64,000 nucleotides of DNA from Rhodospirillaceae bacterium. Lineage in GTDB: Bacteria > Pseudomonadota > Alphaproteobacteria > UBA8366. The DNA lies in the NCBI GenBank assembly GCA_002722095.1, contig PBKG01000002.1, positions 128,876-192,875 on the forward strand, written 5' to 3'. Shown one piece after another: positions 27,898 to 36,954 of the stretch. The first letter of the stretch is position 1; every line of letters begins with the position of its first letter. The position numbers were made by a program, and so were the translations under genes. The notes under the pieces are model-generated. The model had not been told where the DNA came from. It saw nothing but the letters and a program-made list of their open reading frames with translations, and ran no database searches.

Positions 27898-28641
27898 CTA
27901 AGGACGTTGCTTGGCGGCAATTAGGAATTCCCTATTACCTTTGGGGCCGGTGATCGGACTTTCCTCAATCCCGAGCACTTGCCAGCCAACGGTTCCTCCG
28001 AGCCATTCCTCGATTTCTTGGCAAACCCGTTTATGGACGGACACCTCCCGAACCACGCCACCTTTTCCGACCTCGGCCCTGCCGGCCTGGAATTGCGGTT
28101 TGATGAGGGCGACTAGGGTGCACTCTGCGGCTGCGCATGCGAGTGCTGCGGGAATCACTTTTTCCAATCCGATAAAACTGACATCGCAGGTGATGAAACC
28201 GACCGGGTCGGACACATGTGTGGTCTCGAGATAGCGAGCGTTCACCCCTTCGCACACTTCGACTCTCGGGTCTTCTCGAAGCGACCAATCCAGCTGTCCC
28301 TTTCCCACATCGACCGCATAGACCTTTTCCGCCCCGTTTTGCAGGAGAACGTCGACGAAACCGCCCGTAGACGAGCCGAGATCGAGGCAGGTACAGCCGT
28401 CCGGCGACAGCCCGAAGTGGGCTAGTCCATGGGCCAGCTTGATGCCACCCCGTGAAACATAGGGGTGGTCCTTGCCTTTGACGCGAAGGGGGGTGTCCTC
28501 GGCGAGCAATGCGCCTGCTTTGTCGATGCGCGTTTCACCGGAAAAAACGGTGCCAGCCATGATGAGCGCTTGGGCCTTGCTGCGGCTGTCGGCGAGACCG
28601 CGCGCGGCCAAAAGCTTGTCTGCGCGCTCTTTCTTCGCCAT
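27898..28641 (-). CDS. tlyA: TlyA family rRNA (cytidine-2'-O)-methyltransferase
   Basis: This enzyme methylates ribose in rRNA using SAM, by homology to TlyA. The 247-residue protein has an N-terminal S4 RNA-binding domain (ERADKLLAARGLADSRSKAQALIMAGTV) and a C-terminal FtsJ/RrmJ-like methyltransferase domain with motif I CLDLGSSTGGFVDVLLQ, CDVSFIGLEKV and LIKPQFQAGR. The length is as usual. It lies downstream of ispA on the same strand, the usual neighbourhood in Alphaproteobacteria, where dxs commonly lies between the two genes. Confidence 0.94.
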   Translation of the reverse strand: MAKKERADKLLAARGLADSRSKAQALIMAGTVFSGETRIDKAGALLAEDTPLRVKGKDHPYVSRGGIKLAHGLAHFGLSPDGCTCLDLGSSTGGFVDVLLQNGAEKVYAVDVGKGQLDWSLREDPRVEVCEGVNARYLETTHVSDPVGFITCDVSFIGLEKVIPAALACAAAECTLVALIKPQFQAGRAEVGKGGVVREVSVHKRVCQEIEEWLGGTVGWQVLGIEESPITGPKGNREFLIAAKQRP

Positions 28642-28664
28642 GGCTGCTTAACGGTCAGGGAGAG

Positions 28665-29552
28665 TCAGTTGCGCCGGACGACGACAAATTCCGCTGTCGC
28701 GCGGAGTAGGTCGGCTTTTGCGTCAAAACAGTCGAGATGGGAAACGGCGCGCTCGGCGATTCGTTTCGCTTCGTCCCGTGCGCCGTCGACGCCAAGGATC
28801 GAAACGAATGTTTCCTTACCCGCATCTTCGTCCTTGCCGACCGCTTTGCCGGTTTCTTCGACGCTGCCTTCCACATCGAGCAGATCATCCGCAATCTGAA
28901 ACGCAAGACCGAGATCGCTGGCGTAATCAATCAGCGCTGTTCGTTGACCCTTGTCCGCGCGGCCCAAGATCGCGCCTGCCTCGCAGCCGAAGCCGATCAA
29001 GGCGCCGGTTTTGAGTTGTTGCAATTGGGTGATTTCCGCGAGGTCGAGTTCCTTTTTCTCGGCTTCCAGGTCGATCATTTGCCCGCCGACCATTCCGCGC
29101 ACACCTGATGCGCGCGCCAGCATATCGATCAATTCGACACGAATCTCTGCATCTGTATGGGTTTCCGGTTGAGCCACGACCTCGAAAGCCAGCGTCAGCA
29201 GGGCATCGCCTACCAGCACGGCGGTGGCTTCATCGTAGGCCTTGTGGACCGTCGGCTTGCCGCGTCGGAGGTCGTCATCGTCCATAGCCGGGAGGTCATC
29301 ATGAACCAGCGAATAGCAGTGAATTAGTTCGAGTGCCGCGCCGGTGCGCAGCGCGTTCATTTCCTCGACGTCAAAAAGGACTGAGCTTTGCGCGACTAAA
29401 AAAGGGCGCAGACGTTTGCCGCCTCCGAGGGAGGTGTAGCGCATGGCATCGTAGATGCGTGTTTCCGGTGCGCCTGCCGGTGAGAGTACGTCGTCGAGAA
29501 CGGCTTCGACCTTGTCGGCGGTCTCTGCCAATGCGGCTTTAAGATCGGTCAT
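28665..29552 (-). CDS. ispA: Farnesyl diphosphate synthase (polyprenyl synthetase)
   Basis: This enzyme condenses IPP with DMAPP and GPP to give FPP, the precursor of quinones, undecaprenyl phosphate and hopanoids. The 295-residue protein contains GGGKRLRPFLV, the first Asp-rich motif in YSLVHDDLPAMDDDDLRRG, KTGALIGFGCEAG, and the second Asp-rich motif FQIADDLLDVEG. It starts 5 bases after xseB. The residue pattern before the first Asp motif fits short-chain (C15) synthases. Confidence 0.94.
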   Translation of the reverse strand: MTDLKAALAETADKVEAVLDDVLSPAGAPETRIYDAMRYTSLGGGKRLRPFLVAQSSVLFDVEEMNALRTGAALELIHCYSLVHDDLPAMDDDDLRRGKPTVHKAYDEATAVLVGDALLTLAFEVVAQPETHTDAEIRVELIDMLARASGVRGMVGGQMIDLEAEKKELDLAEITQLQQLKTGALIGFGCEAGAILGRADKGQRTALIDYASDLGLAFQIADDLLDVEGSVEETGKAVGKDEDAGKETFVSILGVDGARDEAKRIAERAVSHLDCFDAKADLLRATAEFVVVRRN

Positions 29553-29557
29553 GGCGG

Positions 29558-29803
29558 CTATTCGATTTCAGCGGGTTCGGTTTCGGGCGTGCCATCAGGG
29601 CCGAGCGAGATTTTGTCTATCGGCGTTTGCACCGCGCGCAATTTTTCTTCGCAATGTTTTTTCAATGCCGCGCCTCTTTCGTAGGCGTCGATTGCATCGT
29701 CCAGCTTGCGACTACCCGATTCGAGGTCGCGTACTATCGTTTCGAGCTCTTCCAAGGCATCCTCGAAACTCATCTTGGCGATATCGGCTGATTTCTTGCT
29801 CAT
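29558..29803 (-). CDS. xseB: Exodeoxyribonuclease VII small subunit
   Basis: This is the small subunit of ExoVII, which degrades single-stranded DNA with XseA. The family core MSFEDALEELETIVRDLESG and the following LDDAIDAYERGAALKKHCEEKL form the conserved helical hairpin. The start at 29803 follows a strong GGGGGAGGAAG site; the in-frame extension upstream is not conserved in type. The 81-residue length is standard. xseA is not in the window. Confidence 0.94.
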   Translation of the reverse strand: MSKKSADIAKMSFEDALEELETIVRDLESGSRKLDDAIDAYERGAALKKHCEEKLRAVQTPIDKISLGPDGTPETEPAEIE

Positions 29804-29888
29804 GCGTGCTTCCTCCCCCAGAGTCTTGCATGGCCGAAGCGGCGCGAGTTTAGTCGCAGTGTCGGGCCGGTGCAATCCGCGGCTTTCC

Positions 29889-30818
29889 TTAGGCCTCCAT
29901 TAACGCTTCCAAATGCGCCGCGGTGCTACGAGCGAGCGCTTCCAAATTATAACCGCCCTCGAGCGTCGAGACGACGCGTCCACCGCAAAATTCGTCGGCG
30001 ACCTTGCAAAGCTCGGTTGTGGCCCACCGGAAATCGTCCTCAGTTAGGTTTAGCATCGCCAAGGGATCATCCGCGTGAGCGTCGAACCCAGCTGAAATAA
30101 ATAGGATCTCGGGTGCGAAAGCTCTGAGCGCCGGCAATATGGTGGTCTCCATTGCGGTGTGGAATTCTTCGGAGCCGGCATAGGGCGGCAGAGGTGCGTT
30201 GACGATATTTCCATCTACACCGATGTCGGACTCCTTGCCGGTCCCGGGATATAGCGGGAACTGATGGGTTGATCCGTAGAACAAATCCGCCTCGTTCCAG
30301 AACATCGCTTGCGTTCCGTTACCGTGATGAACGTCGAAGTCAATCGCAGCAGCGCGTTTCAACCCGTGTTCGACGCGGGCTTGCTCTGCTCCGACAGCAA
30401 CATTGTTGAAAAGGCAGAATCCCATGGCGATAGCCGGCTCCGCGTGGTGGCCCGGTGGACGCACAGCGCAGAAAGCGTTCTTGGCGTCTCCTTCGATTAC
30501 CGCATCGACCGCTGCACACACTGCACCGGCTGCCCGTAAAGCCGCTTCACCGGACCCGGGGCTGACATGGGTGTCTCCATCGAGCGCTGCGTGACCTTTT
30601 TCCTCGATCGTCGCCAGGGTTCGCTCCACATGTGACTTCTTATGCACGCGCGCAATTTGCTCGACGGTTGCTTTTGGAGGCTCGCGGCGCTCGAGATTCG
30701 CAAATTTCGGAGCCTCGAGTGCTTTCAGGATCGCTGTTAGCCGTGCAGGACATTCCGGGTGATGGGCGCCGGGGTCATGGCCAATACAGGCTTCGTGGGT
30801 GAAGAGCAGGGTGGTCAC
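29889..30818 (-). CDS. Histone deacetylase-family amidohydrolase (acetoin utilisation/AcuC-like)
   Basis: This is a zinc-dependent deacetylase of the arginase/deacetylase fold, 309 residues. Visible are HDPGAHHPECPARL, RPPGHHAEPAIAMGFCLFNNVAVGA (the HH pair), AAIDFDVHHGNGTQAMF (zinc ligands Asp and His) and ISAGFDAHADDPLA. Bacterial members act on polyamines, acetoin-related or unknown acetyl substrates. The start is a GTG. It heads the hdac-xseB-ispA-tlyA run and is divergent from the RND adaptor gene. Confidence 0.92.
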   Translation of the reverse strand: MTTLLFTHEACIGHDPGAHHPECPARLTAILKALEAPKFANLERREPPKATVEQIARVHKKSHVERTLATIEEKGHAALDGDTHVSPGSGEAALRAAGAVCAAVDAVIEGDAKNAFCAVRPPGHHAEPAIAMGFCLFNNVAVGAEQARVEHGLKRAAAIDFDVHHGNGTQAMFWNEADLFYGSTHQFPLYPGTGKESDIGVDGNIVNAPLPPYAGSEEFHTAMETTILPALRAFAPEILFISAGFDAHADDPLAMLNLTEDDFRWATTELCKVADEFCGGRVVSTLEGGYNLEALARSTAAHLEALMEA

Positions 30819-30949
30819 GGGAAAAATTTAGTCTATTTCGCTGAAAGGATCCTAACGATAGAATTTTCTTGAGTTTTTGGCAAAAAACCTTGCCTAATTT
30901 CGCCATACTTGGTGGTGAAGGGCAATTTGGCCGGAGGAAAAGGAAAGCC

Positions 30950-32092
30950 ATGCCGCAAATGAAACGGTTGTGCGCGGTGTTTATGGCACTGGCGATCGCG
31001 TTGGCGAGCGTCGGAATGGCCGAGGCTGCTGACAAAAAGAAGAAAAAGAAGAAAAAACGTGCCCGTATTTTTGTCGAAGAAGTAGTTAAGACAAAGGTCA
31101 CCGAGACCATGCCGATCATCGGCCGTTTCGTCGCCCTTCAGCATGGCGTCGTCGCCGCGCGGGTACGTGGTGCTGTAACCGAGATCAAGGCAGATGTCGG
31201 AACTCGGGTCAAAAAAGGCGATGTTCTGGCCAAACTCGACATCAGTAGGCACGAGGTGACTAAATCGCTGAACGTGGCACGCTTAAAAGAGGCGATTGGC
31301 GCGCTTCACGCGGCGCGCGCGCAACTTACGTTGATCGGTGAGGAATTGCGGCGTCAGACGCGTCTCAAAGGGTCTGCCGCATTTTCCAAGGCACGGCTCA
31401 CCGACAAGCGTAACGAATACGCGAAGTTCGAAAGCGAGGTGGCGGAAAAGGAAGCGGCGGTCGCCAGCGCCGAAGCGAATTTGCGGATGGCCGAGATCGA
31501 TCTCGGTTATGCGACTGTTCGGGCGCCTTATGACGGTGTCGTTGCCGAACGGCATGTGTCACTCGGCAATTTCGTCAGGATAGGCGATTCGATCGTTACG
31601 ATGGTCAACGACTCTGCGCTTGAGGTTGAGGCGGATGTGCCCCAGTCGCGGTTGGCCGGTATCCTGCCGGGCCGGAAGATAAAGTTTCGGTTTGGCAGCG
31701 GATTGGTGCAAGAGGCGTCGGTGCGGGCGGTAGTGCCTGCCGAGGACGGACGTACCCGGACCCGCGCGGTGCGTTTCATCCCGCATTTAAACGGCGTCGT
31801 CGATAAACGGGCGTTGGCGGCGAACCAGACCGTTACCCTCGATATACCGATTTCAGCAGCCAAGGAAATGATTACCGTGCACAAGGATGCGGTAATTGTC
31901 AGTGGCGACTCGTATTTTGTGTTTGTAATCGAAGATCGTCGGGCCTGGCGACGCGATATAAAGCTCGGGCCGGCCGCTGGAGATCGGTTCGTTGTTCGGT
32001 CAGGACTGAAACCCGGTGAGATCGTCGCCACCCATGGCAACGAAAAGCTCAAGCCCGGCAAGAAAGTCAAAATCAGAAATCGAGACGGCTAA
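30950..32092 (+). CDS. RND efflux system periplasmic adaptor (membrane fusion protein)
   Basis: This adaptor links the inner-membrane RND pump to an outer-membrane channel. A signal peptide (LAIALASVGMAEAA) is followed by an unusual run of eight lysines. Then come the lipoyl-like half motifs (VRGAVTEIKADVGTRVKKGDVLAKLD), a coiled-coil hairpin (about residues 110-180), and the second lipoyl half (LGYATVRAPYDGVVAERHVSLGNFV) with beta-barrel domains. The ATG at 30950 is preferred after AGGAAAG. The 380 residues are normal. The pump gene follows after 11 bases; no outer-membrane factor is adjacent. Confidence 0.92.
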   Translation: MPQMKRLCAVFMALAIALASVGMAEAADKKKKKKKKRARIFVEEVVKTKVTETMPIIGRFVALQHGVVAARVRGAVTEIKADVGTRVKKGDVLAKLDISRHEVTKSLNVARLKEAIGALHAARAQLTLIGEELRRQTRLKGSAAFSKARLTDKRNEYAKFESEVAEKEAAVASAEANLRMAEIDLGYATVRAPYDGVVAERHVSLGNFVRIGDSIVTMVNDSALEVEADVPQSRLAGILPGRKIKFRFGSGLVQEASVRAVVPAEDGRTRTRAVRFIPHLNGVVDKRALAANQTVTLDIPISAAKEMITVHKDAVIVSGDSYFVFVIEDRRAWRRDIKLGPAAGDRFVVRSGLKPGEIVATHGNEKLKPGKKVKIRNRDG

Positions 32093-32103
32093 GAGGCCGG
32101 TCG

Positions 32104-35100
32104 ATGGATCTTATCCAACTCGCCATTAAGCGCCCGATGGCCGTTATTGCGGCGGTCATTGTTATCATTCTGTTCGGGATCGCCGCGCTTTATAGCATTC
32201 CGATTCAGCTGTCGCCCGATGTTGCCAAGCCGGTCATTACCATCCGTACCCACTGGCCCGGTGCTGCGCCTGCGGAAGTGGAACGCGAAATCGTTAACGA
32301 GCAGGAAGAAGAACTTGCGGGCCTGCCTGGGCTCAGCCGTATCACCAGCCGGGCCGAAACTGCCCGCGGACGGATCGAACTCGAGTTCGAAATCGGTACC
32401 AATATGGATAAGGCGATGTTGCTGGTCTCGAACAGGCTCGACCGGGTGCGCGGCTATCCTGACGAAGCTTTGGAGCCTCGTATTCGACGCTCGGGCGAGG
32501 ACGACGACCGCATAGCTTGGTTTCACATCACCAAGGCAGCCGGGAACGATACGCCAATTCACCATTACGGCGACTTTGCCGAAAACGTCCTACGCGACCG
32601 CCTGGAACGGGTGCCCGGTGTCGGTACGGTCGGGGTCAGGGGCGGCGGCACCCGTGAGATGCGGGTCATTATCCATGCCGAGAAGATGGCGCAATACGGC
32701 CTCACGGTGCCTGAAATTCTGCAAAAGATGCGCCGCGCCAACGTATCGATCACTGCCGGTGATGTGGAAGAGGGCAAGCGGCGCTATGTGGTGCGTACCG
32801 AAGGCGAGTTTCGCGGTATCCAGCGGGTACGGTCGGTGGTTCTGCGTGCCGAGCGGGATAACCGTACCGGCCGCACGGCGCGGGTCCTCGTATCCGATAT
32901 TGCGGATGTGAAATACGGTTACTCGACGCCAGTGCATAGAATACGCACCAATGGGCAGCCGGCGATGGCCATGTTCGCGACACGCGAAGCAGGCTCTAAC
33001 ATCGTCGAAACCATGAAGGGCGTGCGCAAAGCGGTTAAGGAATTGGCCGAAGGGGCGGCGAAACAGGAAGGCCTGGTTTTCCGCCAGCTTTACGACGAGA
33101 CGGTCTATATCGATTCCGCGATCAGTTTGGTGGTGCAGAATATCTGGATCGGCGGCGCATTCGCCGTCGGGATATTGCTGCTGTTCCTGCGCTCGGGCCG
33201 CGCGACCTTGGTCATAGGGATCGCTATTCCGGTATCGGTAGTGTCCGCTTTCGTTGCCATGGCTTTGCTGGGGCGTTCGATCAACGTGGTTTCGCTCGCC
33301 GGGATCGCATTTGCGGTTGGCATGGTGGTCGATGCGGCGATCGTGGTGTTGGAAAATATCTATCGATTGCGACAGCGGGGCGAATCCGCTTCCGTGTCGG
33401 CGCTGCTGGGCGCCCGGCAAGTTTGGGGTGCGATCATGGTGTCGGTGTTGACGACGGTTGCGGTGTTCATTCCGCTTTTGCTGATGGAACGGACCGCGGG
33501 GCAGATTTTTCGTGACATCGCGGTGGCGATTTCGGTTGCGGTAACCCTGTCGCTAATTGTTTCTGTGACGGTTATCCCGGCGCTTGCCAACCGATTGCTG
33601 GTTCGAGGCGTTGCGGATTCCAAATCGGGCTACAGGCTGCCGGTGGTCGATGCGTTCGGCCGTTGGTTCGTTGCTGCGGTGGTACGGCTGACAAAATTTA
33701 TTGTCAGCGATCGCCGGCGTGCATTCGGATTGGTTGCGGGGATCACGGGGCTTTGCGGAATTCTCACATGGGCCCTTTTGCCGTCGCTGGAGTATCTGCC
33801 GGAAGGTAATCAGAACCTAGTAATCGGCTATGTCTATTCACCGGCGGGATACAATCTCAAAAGTATCACCGATATGGCGACCCGGATGGAGAATAAAATC
33901 CGTCCGCAGTGGGCTTCTGAAACCGGTCCCCACGCCGAGCCCGACGAACCTCCGAAGCTCAAGTATTTTTTCTTTCTTGCTTTCCGGCAGCGAACGATTA
34001 TCGGCGCGCGCGGCATCGATCCCGAGCGAGCTAGGGACATGGTGCCACTGTTGCGGGACGCGGTTAAAAACGAACCCGCGACAAAGGGCACATTCCGGCA
34101 ATCCTCGATCTTTGGGCGCCGAGTTGGCGGCACGCGCAGTATCAATATCGATGTCAAAGGGCCCGTGTTGGAGGATATCTCGCAGGTGGCTCAGCGAATC
34201 TCGGAAGTGGCCGAAGACTATTTGCCTAACGTGCAGGTGCGCGCCCGACCGAGGATTGAGGTTGGTGAGCCCGAAATCCGTGTGCTGCCCGACCCAATTC
34301 GCCTTGCCGATAACGGGCTGACGACGCAGGATTTGGCGCTTTCGGTCGATGCATTTAATGACGGGGTGCGAGTGGCGGAAATCAATGTCGGCGGCGAGAT
34401 CGTCGATTTGATGTTAATGGGACCGGAAGCAGATATCGGTGCGACCCAGGCCATTCAAAACTTGCCGGTGGTGACCAGCTCCGGAAAAATTTTGCCGGTT
34501 TCCTCGTTGGCCGACGTCAAGGTCACTACCGGGCCAACCGCGATCTGGCATCGTGAGCGGCAACGAGCCATCACGCTCCGAATTCGACCCGATAACACGG
34601 TGGCGCTCGGTGATGCGATCGATATCGTGCGAGATAAGATTTTGCCCCAGGTCGTTTCCGAGGGGTTGCCACCGGGCATTCGGTTCCAACTTACCGGCAC
34701 TGCAAAGGAATTGGATGCGACCGCGGCCGAGCTGAAATGGGATTTGATCCTGGCGCTCGCCATCGTGTTTTTGGTGATGGCGGTATTGTTCGAAAGTTTC
34801 ATCTATCCGCTGATCATCGTCTTTTCTGTTCCGCTCGCGACGGCCGGCGGTGTGATCGGCCTTACCATCTTGCGCCTATTCGATTCCGAGCAACGGCTCG
34901 ACATGCTGACTATTTTAGGGTTCGTGATTCTGATCGGTATCGTCGTCAATAACGCGATTCTCATCGTTCACCAGGCGCTCCATCATTTCCGAGAGGAAGG
35001 AATGGGCCACCAGGAAGCAGTGATGGAGGCGACCCGCAATCGCATTCGTCCGATCTTCATGTCGACGCTGACCAGCGTGTTTGGGATGGTGCCGTTGGTG

Positions 35101-35298
35101 CTTTTCCCCGGCGCCGGCTCGGAAATTTACCGCGGTCTAGGTTCGGTCGTGGTGGGCGGGTTATCGCTATCGGCGATTCTGACACTTGCTATCGTCCCAC
35201 CTCTTTTGAGTATCGTCATAAGTACTGTCGAAACGTCCCGTGATGCCAGGCTTGCGCGAAAACAGATACCGCAGCAGCAAGGCGGATTAGCCGAATAG
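32104..35298 (+). CDS. RND family efflux transporter permease (AcrB/HAE1-like)
   Basis: This proton-driven inner-membrane pump of 1064 residues has the family layout. TM1 is at the start (MAVIAAVIVIILFGIAALY), followed by a large periplasmic loop. Six helices include GRSINVVSLAGIAFAVGMVVDAAIVVLENI with the membrane Asp pair, and a second loop and second helix bundle (ILGFVILIGIVVNNAILIVHQAL) follow. Substrates are unknown; the sequence is of the multidrug/hydrophobe (HAE) type rather than heavy-metal CusA type as far as I can judge. It is co-transcribed with the upstream adaptor. Confidence 0.93.
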   Translation: MDLIQLAIKRPMAVIAAVIVIILFGIAALYSIPIQLSPDVAKPVITIRTHWPGAAPAEVEREIVNEQEEELAGLPGLSRITSRAETARGRIELEFEIGTNMDKAMLLVSNRLDRVRGYPDEALEPRIRRSGEDDDRIAWFHITKAAGNDTPIHHYGDFAENVLRDRLERVPGVGTVGVRGGGTREMRVIIHAEKMAQYGLTVPEILQKMRRANVSITAGDVEEGKRRYVVRTEGEFRGIQRVRSVVLRAERDNRTGRTARVLVSDIADVKYGYSTPVHRIRTNGQPAMAMFATREAGSNIVETMKGVRKAVKELAEGAAKQEGLVFRQLYDETVYIDSAISLVVQNIWIGGAFAVGILLLFLRSGRATLVIGIAIPVSVVSAFVAMALLGRSINVVSLAGIAFAVGMVVDAAIVVLENIYRLRQRGESASVSALLGARQVWGAIMVSVLTTVAVFIPLLLMERTAGQIFRDIAVAISVAVTLSLIVSVTVIPALANRLLVRGVADSKSGYRLPVVDAFGRWFVAAVVRLTKFIVSDRRRAFGLVAGITGLCGILTWALLPSLEYLPEGNQNLVIGYVYSPAGYNLKSITDMATRMENKIRPQWASETGPHAEPDEPPKLKYFFFLAFRQRTIIGARGIDPERARDMVPLLRDAVKNEPATKGTFRQSSIFGRRVGGTRSINIDVKGPVLEDISQVAQRISEVAEDYLPNVQVRARPRIEVGEPEIRVLPDPIRLADNGLTTQDLALSVDAFNDGVRVAEINVGGEIVDLMLMGPEADIGATQAIQNLPVVTSSGKILPVSSLADVKVTTGPTAIWHRERQRAITLRIRPDNTVALGDAIDIVRDKILPQVVSEGLPPGIRFQLTGTAKELDATAAELKWDLILALAIVFLVMAVLFESFIYPLIIVFSVPLATAGGVIGLTILRLFDSEQRLDMLTILGFVILIGIVVNNAILIVHQALHHFREEGMGHQEAVMEATRNRIRPIFMSTLTSVFGMVPLVLFPGAGSEIYRGLGSVVVGGLSLSAILTLAIVPPLLSIVISTVETSRDARLARKQIPQQQGGLAE

Positions 35299-35305
35299 AG
35301 GCATC

Positions 35306-35331
35306 AAAAAAGGGCCCGTCGGGCCCTTTTC
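35306..35331. terminator. Bidirectional rho-independent terminator
   Basis: AGGGCCC (35311-35317), loop GTC, and GGGCCCT (35321-35327) form a perfect stem. It is flanked by A6 on the left and T4 on the right, so it can terminate in both directions. It sits between the convergent RND pump and acidic-protein genes, and the longer T-run is on the minus strand. Confidence 0.88.
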
Positions 35332-35354
35332 CATTCAGTGATTTAGCGTCGAAA

Positions 35355-35837
35355 TTACGCGAAGACGTCAACTACTTGACCCAAAGCGCGGTTGGCTTCG
35401 GTCTGGCTTTCATTGTCGTTGCCAGCAAGTTGCGATTGGGCGGTCTCTACCTGATTGGTATTACGCGCATCCGCTTCAACGCGTTGGCTATCGATACCGG
35501 GTACATTGCCCGGTTCAGGTTGCCCGCCGACATCCGCGAGTCCAGGTGCGGTGCTGTCGCCGGTAGTACCGATATTGGTATCGAAGGCTGCGCTTCCACC
35601 AGGCGTCGAGGTATCGTTAATGCTGGCATTTAGATCGGCGGAGTCGTCAGCCGCATCTTGTCCGGCATTGCCGAAATTATCCGCATCGACACTGACCTGA
35701 TCGTCAATCCGTTGTACAGCCAAGTCTTCTTGAGCTTGCTGCGTGTTCGCTTCGTCGATGTTCGGGTCTGTTTGACCGCCGCCTACACGTGCCGCGTCAA
35801 ATGCGCCGTTTCCGCCAACTCCAGCTATATCAGCCAT
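35355..35837 (-). CDS. Highly acidic low-complexity protein of unknown function
   Basis: The 160-residue protein is rich in Asp, Asn, Gly, Ala, Gln and Ser. It contains no Lys, Cys, His, Trp or Tyr and no signal peptide. The composition suggests an intrinsically disordered protein with a short structured C-terminus (TEANRALGQVVDVFA). That ending resembles the tail of some small motility-associated or secreted proteins, but I cannot name a family. It has its own terminator and a 196-base upstream region, so it is a single-gene unit. Codon use fits the host, which supports it being real. Confidence 0.6.
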   Translation of the reverse strand: MADIAGVGGNGAFDAARVGGGQTDPNIDEANTQQAQEDLAVQRIDDQVSVDADNFGNAGQDAADDSADLNASINDTSTPGGSAAFDTNIGTTGDSTAPGLADVGGQPEPGNVPGIDSQRVEADARNTNQVETAQSQLAGNDNESQTEANRALGQVVDVFA

Positions 35838-36033
35838 GGTGCTATTCCGATCCGTTTGTAATGCCTTTTTATTTTCAAGGCCTTAGTGTTATTTTCGTTC
35901 GTTTCACCCCAACGAAAGTCCACTCTAGGGTCCGTCAGAGTATGTGTCGAACAATAGATCACTAAATCCAGATTGCCAGTGATGCGGATCACAACACGGA
36001 AAGCTTAATAATTTCTTAAAGTTGTAGTGGTTT

Positions 36034-36954
36034 TCAGTCCAACGCGCGGGGGTCGAGTGCATCCTGCAGGCCGTCACCGAGGAAATTAAACGCAATCACG
36101 GTGATGAAGATCATCAGGCCCGGCCAGACCGCGAGTTGCGGTGCCGACCAGATTAATTCTTGGGCGTTACTCAACATGTTACCCCAGCTGGCGACGGGAG
36201 GCTGTATGCCTAGCCCGAGGAAGCTCAAGATCGATTCGAAAAGAATTATGGTTCCCACCGAAAGTGTGGTGGCGACGATGATCGGCGAGATCGCGTTAGG
36301 CAGGATATGCCGGACCATGATGCGCCGGGGCGAGGCGCCGAGCGCGACCGCAGCGCGGACGAATTCGCGTTCGCGAAGCGCCAAGGTCTCCGCACGGACC
36401 AATCTTGCAACCGTGTTCCAGCCGACGAGCGCGATAATGACGACAATTCGGTAGAGACTGATATCGTCCGATTGCGCGACAGCTTTTGGAACGCCGATCT
36501 TCTCCAAATCGACCGCGGCGAGAACGATTAGGAGCGGTAGCAAGGGCAACGCGATGAAGCCATCGTTGATCCGCATCAACAAGCGATCGACAAGTCCACC
36601 ATAATATCCGGCAACCAGCCCTATCAGCGTGCCGAAAACAGCGGCGATCAGCGCGGCGATCATGGCGACGGTGAGAGAAACTCGGCCGCCATATAAAAGG
36701 CGCACGAAAAGATCGCGCCCCAATTCGTCGGTGCCGAGCGGATGGGCGAACGACGGCCCTTCGAAGCGTTTGTAGAGGTCGACATGGGTATGATCGATGC
36801 CCAGCACCGCTTCGACCAACGGGGCGGCAAAAGAGAGAAACGCAAAAATGATAAGCACGATCGCGGAGGCAAGCGCCATCTTGTGTTCGAGAAAGCGCCG
36901 CGTCATCCGGCGAAGTGGCGTATCGTGCAGGTTGGGCGCGGAAGCCAGACTCAT
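36034..36954 (-). CDS. Oligopeptide-type ABC transporter permease (DppC/OppC family)
   Basis: This is an inner-membrane subunit of a family 5 solute importer. The 306-residue protein has an N-terminal cytoplasmic stretch and a first helix (LASAIVLIIFAFLSFAAPL), then HPLGTDELGRDLFVRLLYGGRVSL and the permease EAA-loop region (REREFVRAAVALGASPRRIMVRHILPNA). Its start overlaps the upstream permease stop as ATGA. No ATP-binding subunit follows. Confidence 0.92.
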   Translation of the reverse strand: MSLASAPNLHDTPLRRMTRRFLEHKMALASAIVLIIFAFLSFAAPLVEAVLGIDHTHVDLYKRFEGPSFAHPLGTDELGRDLFVRLLYGGRVSLTVAMIAALIAAVFGTLIGLVAGYYGGLVDRLLMRINDGFIALPLLPLLIVLAAVDLEKIGVPKAVAQSDDISLYRIVVIIALVGWNTVARLVRAETLALREREFVRAAVALGASPRRIMVRHILPNAISPIIVATTLSVGTIILFESILSFLGLGIQPPVASWGNMLSNAQELIWSAPQLAVWPGLMIFITVIAFNFLGDGLQDALDPRALD

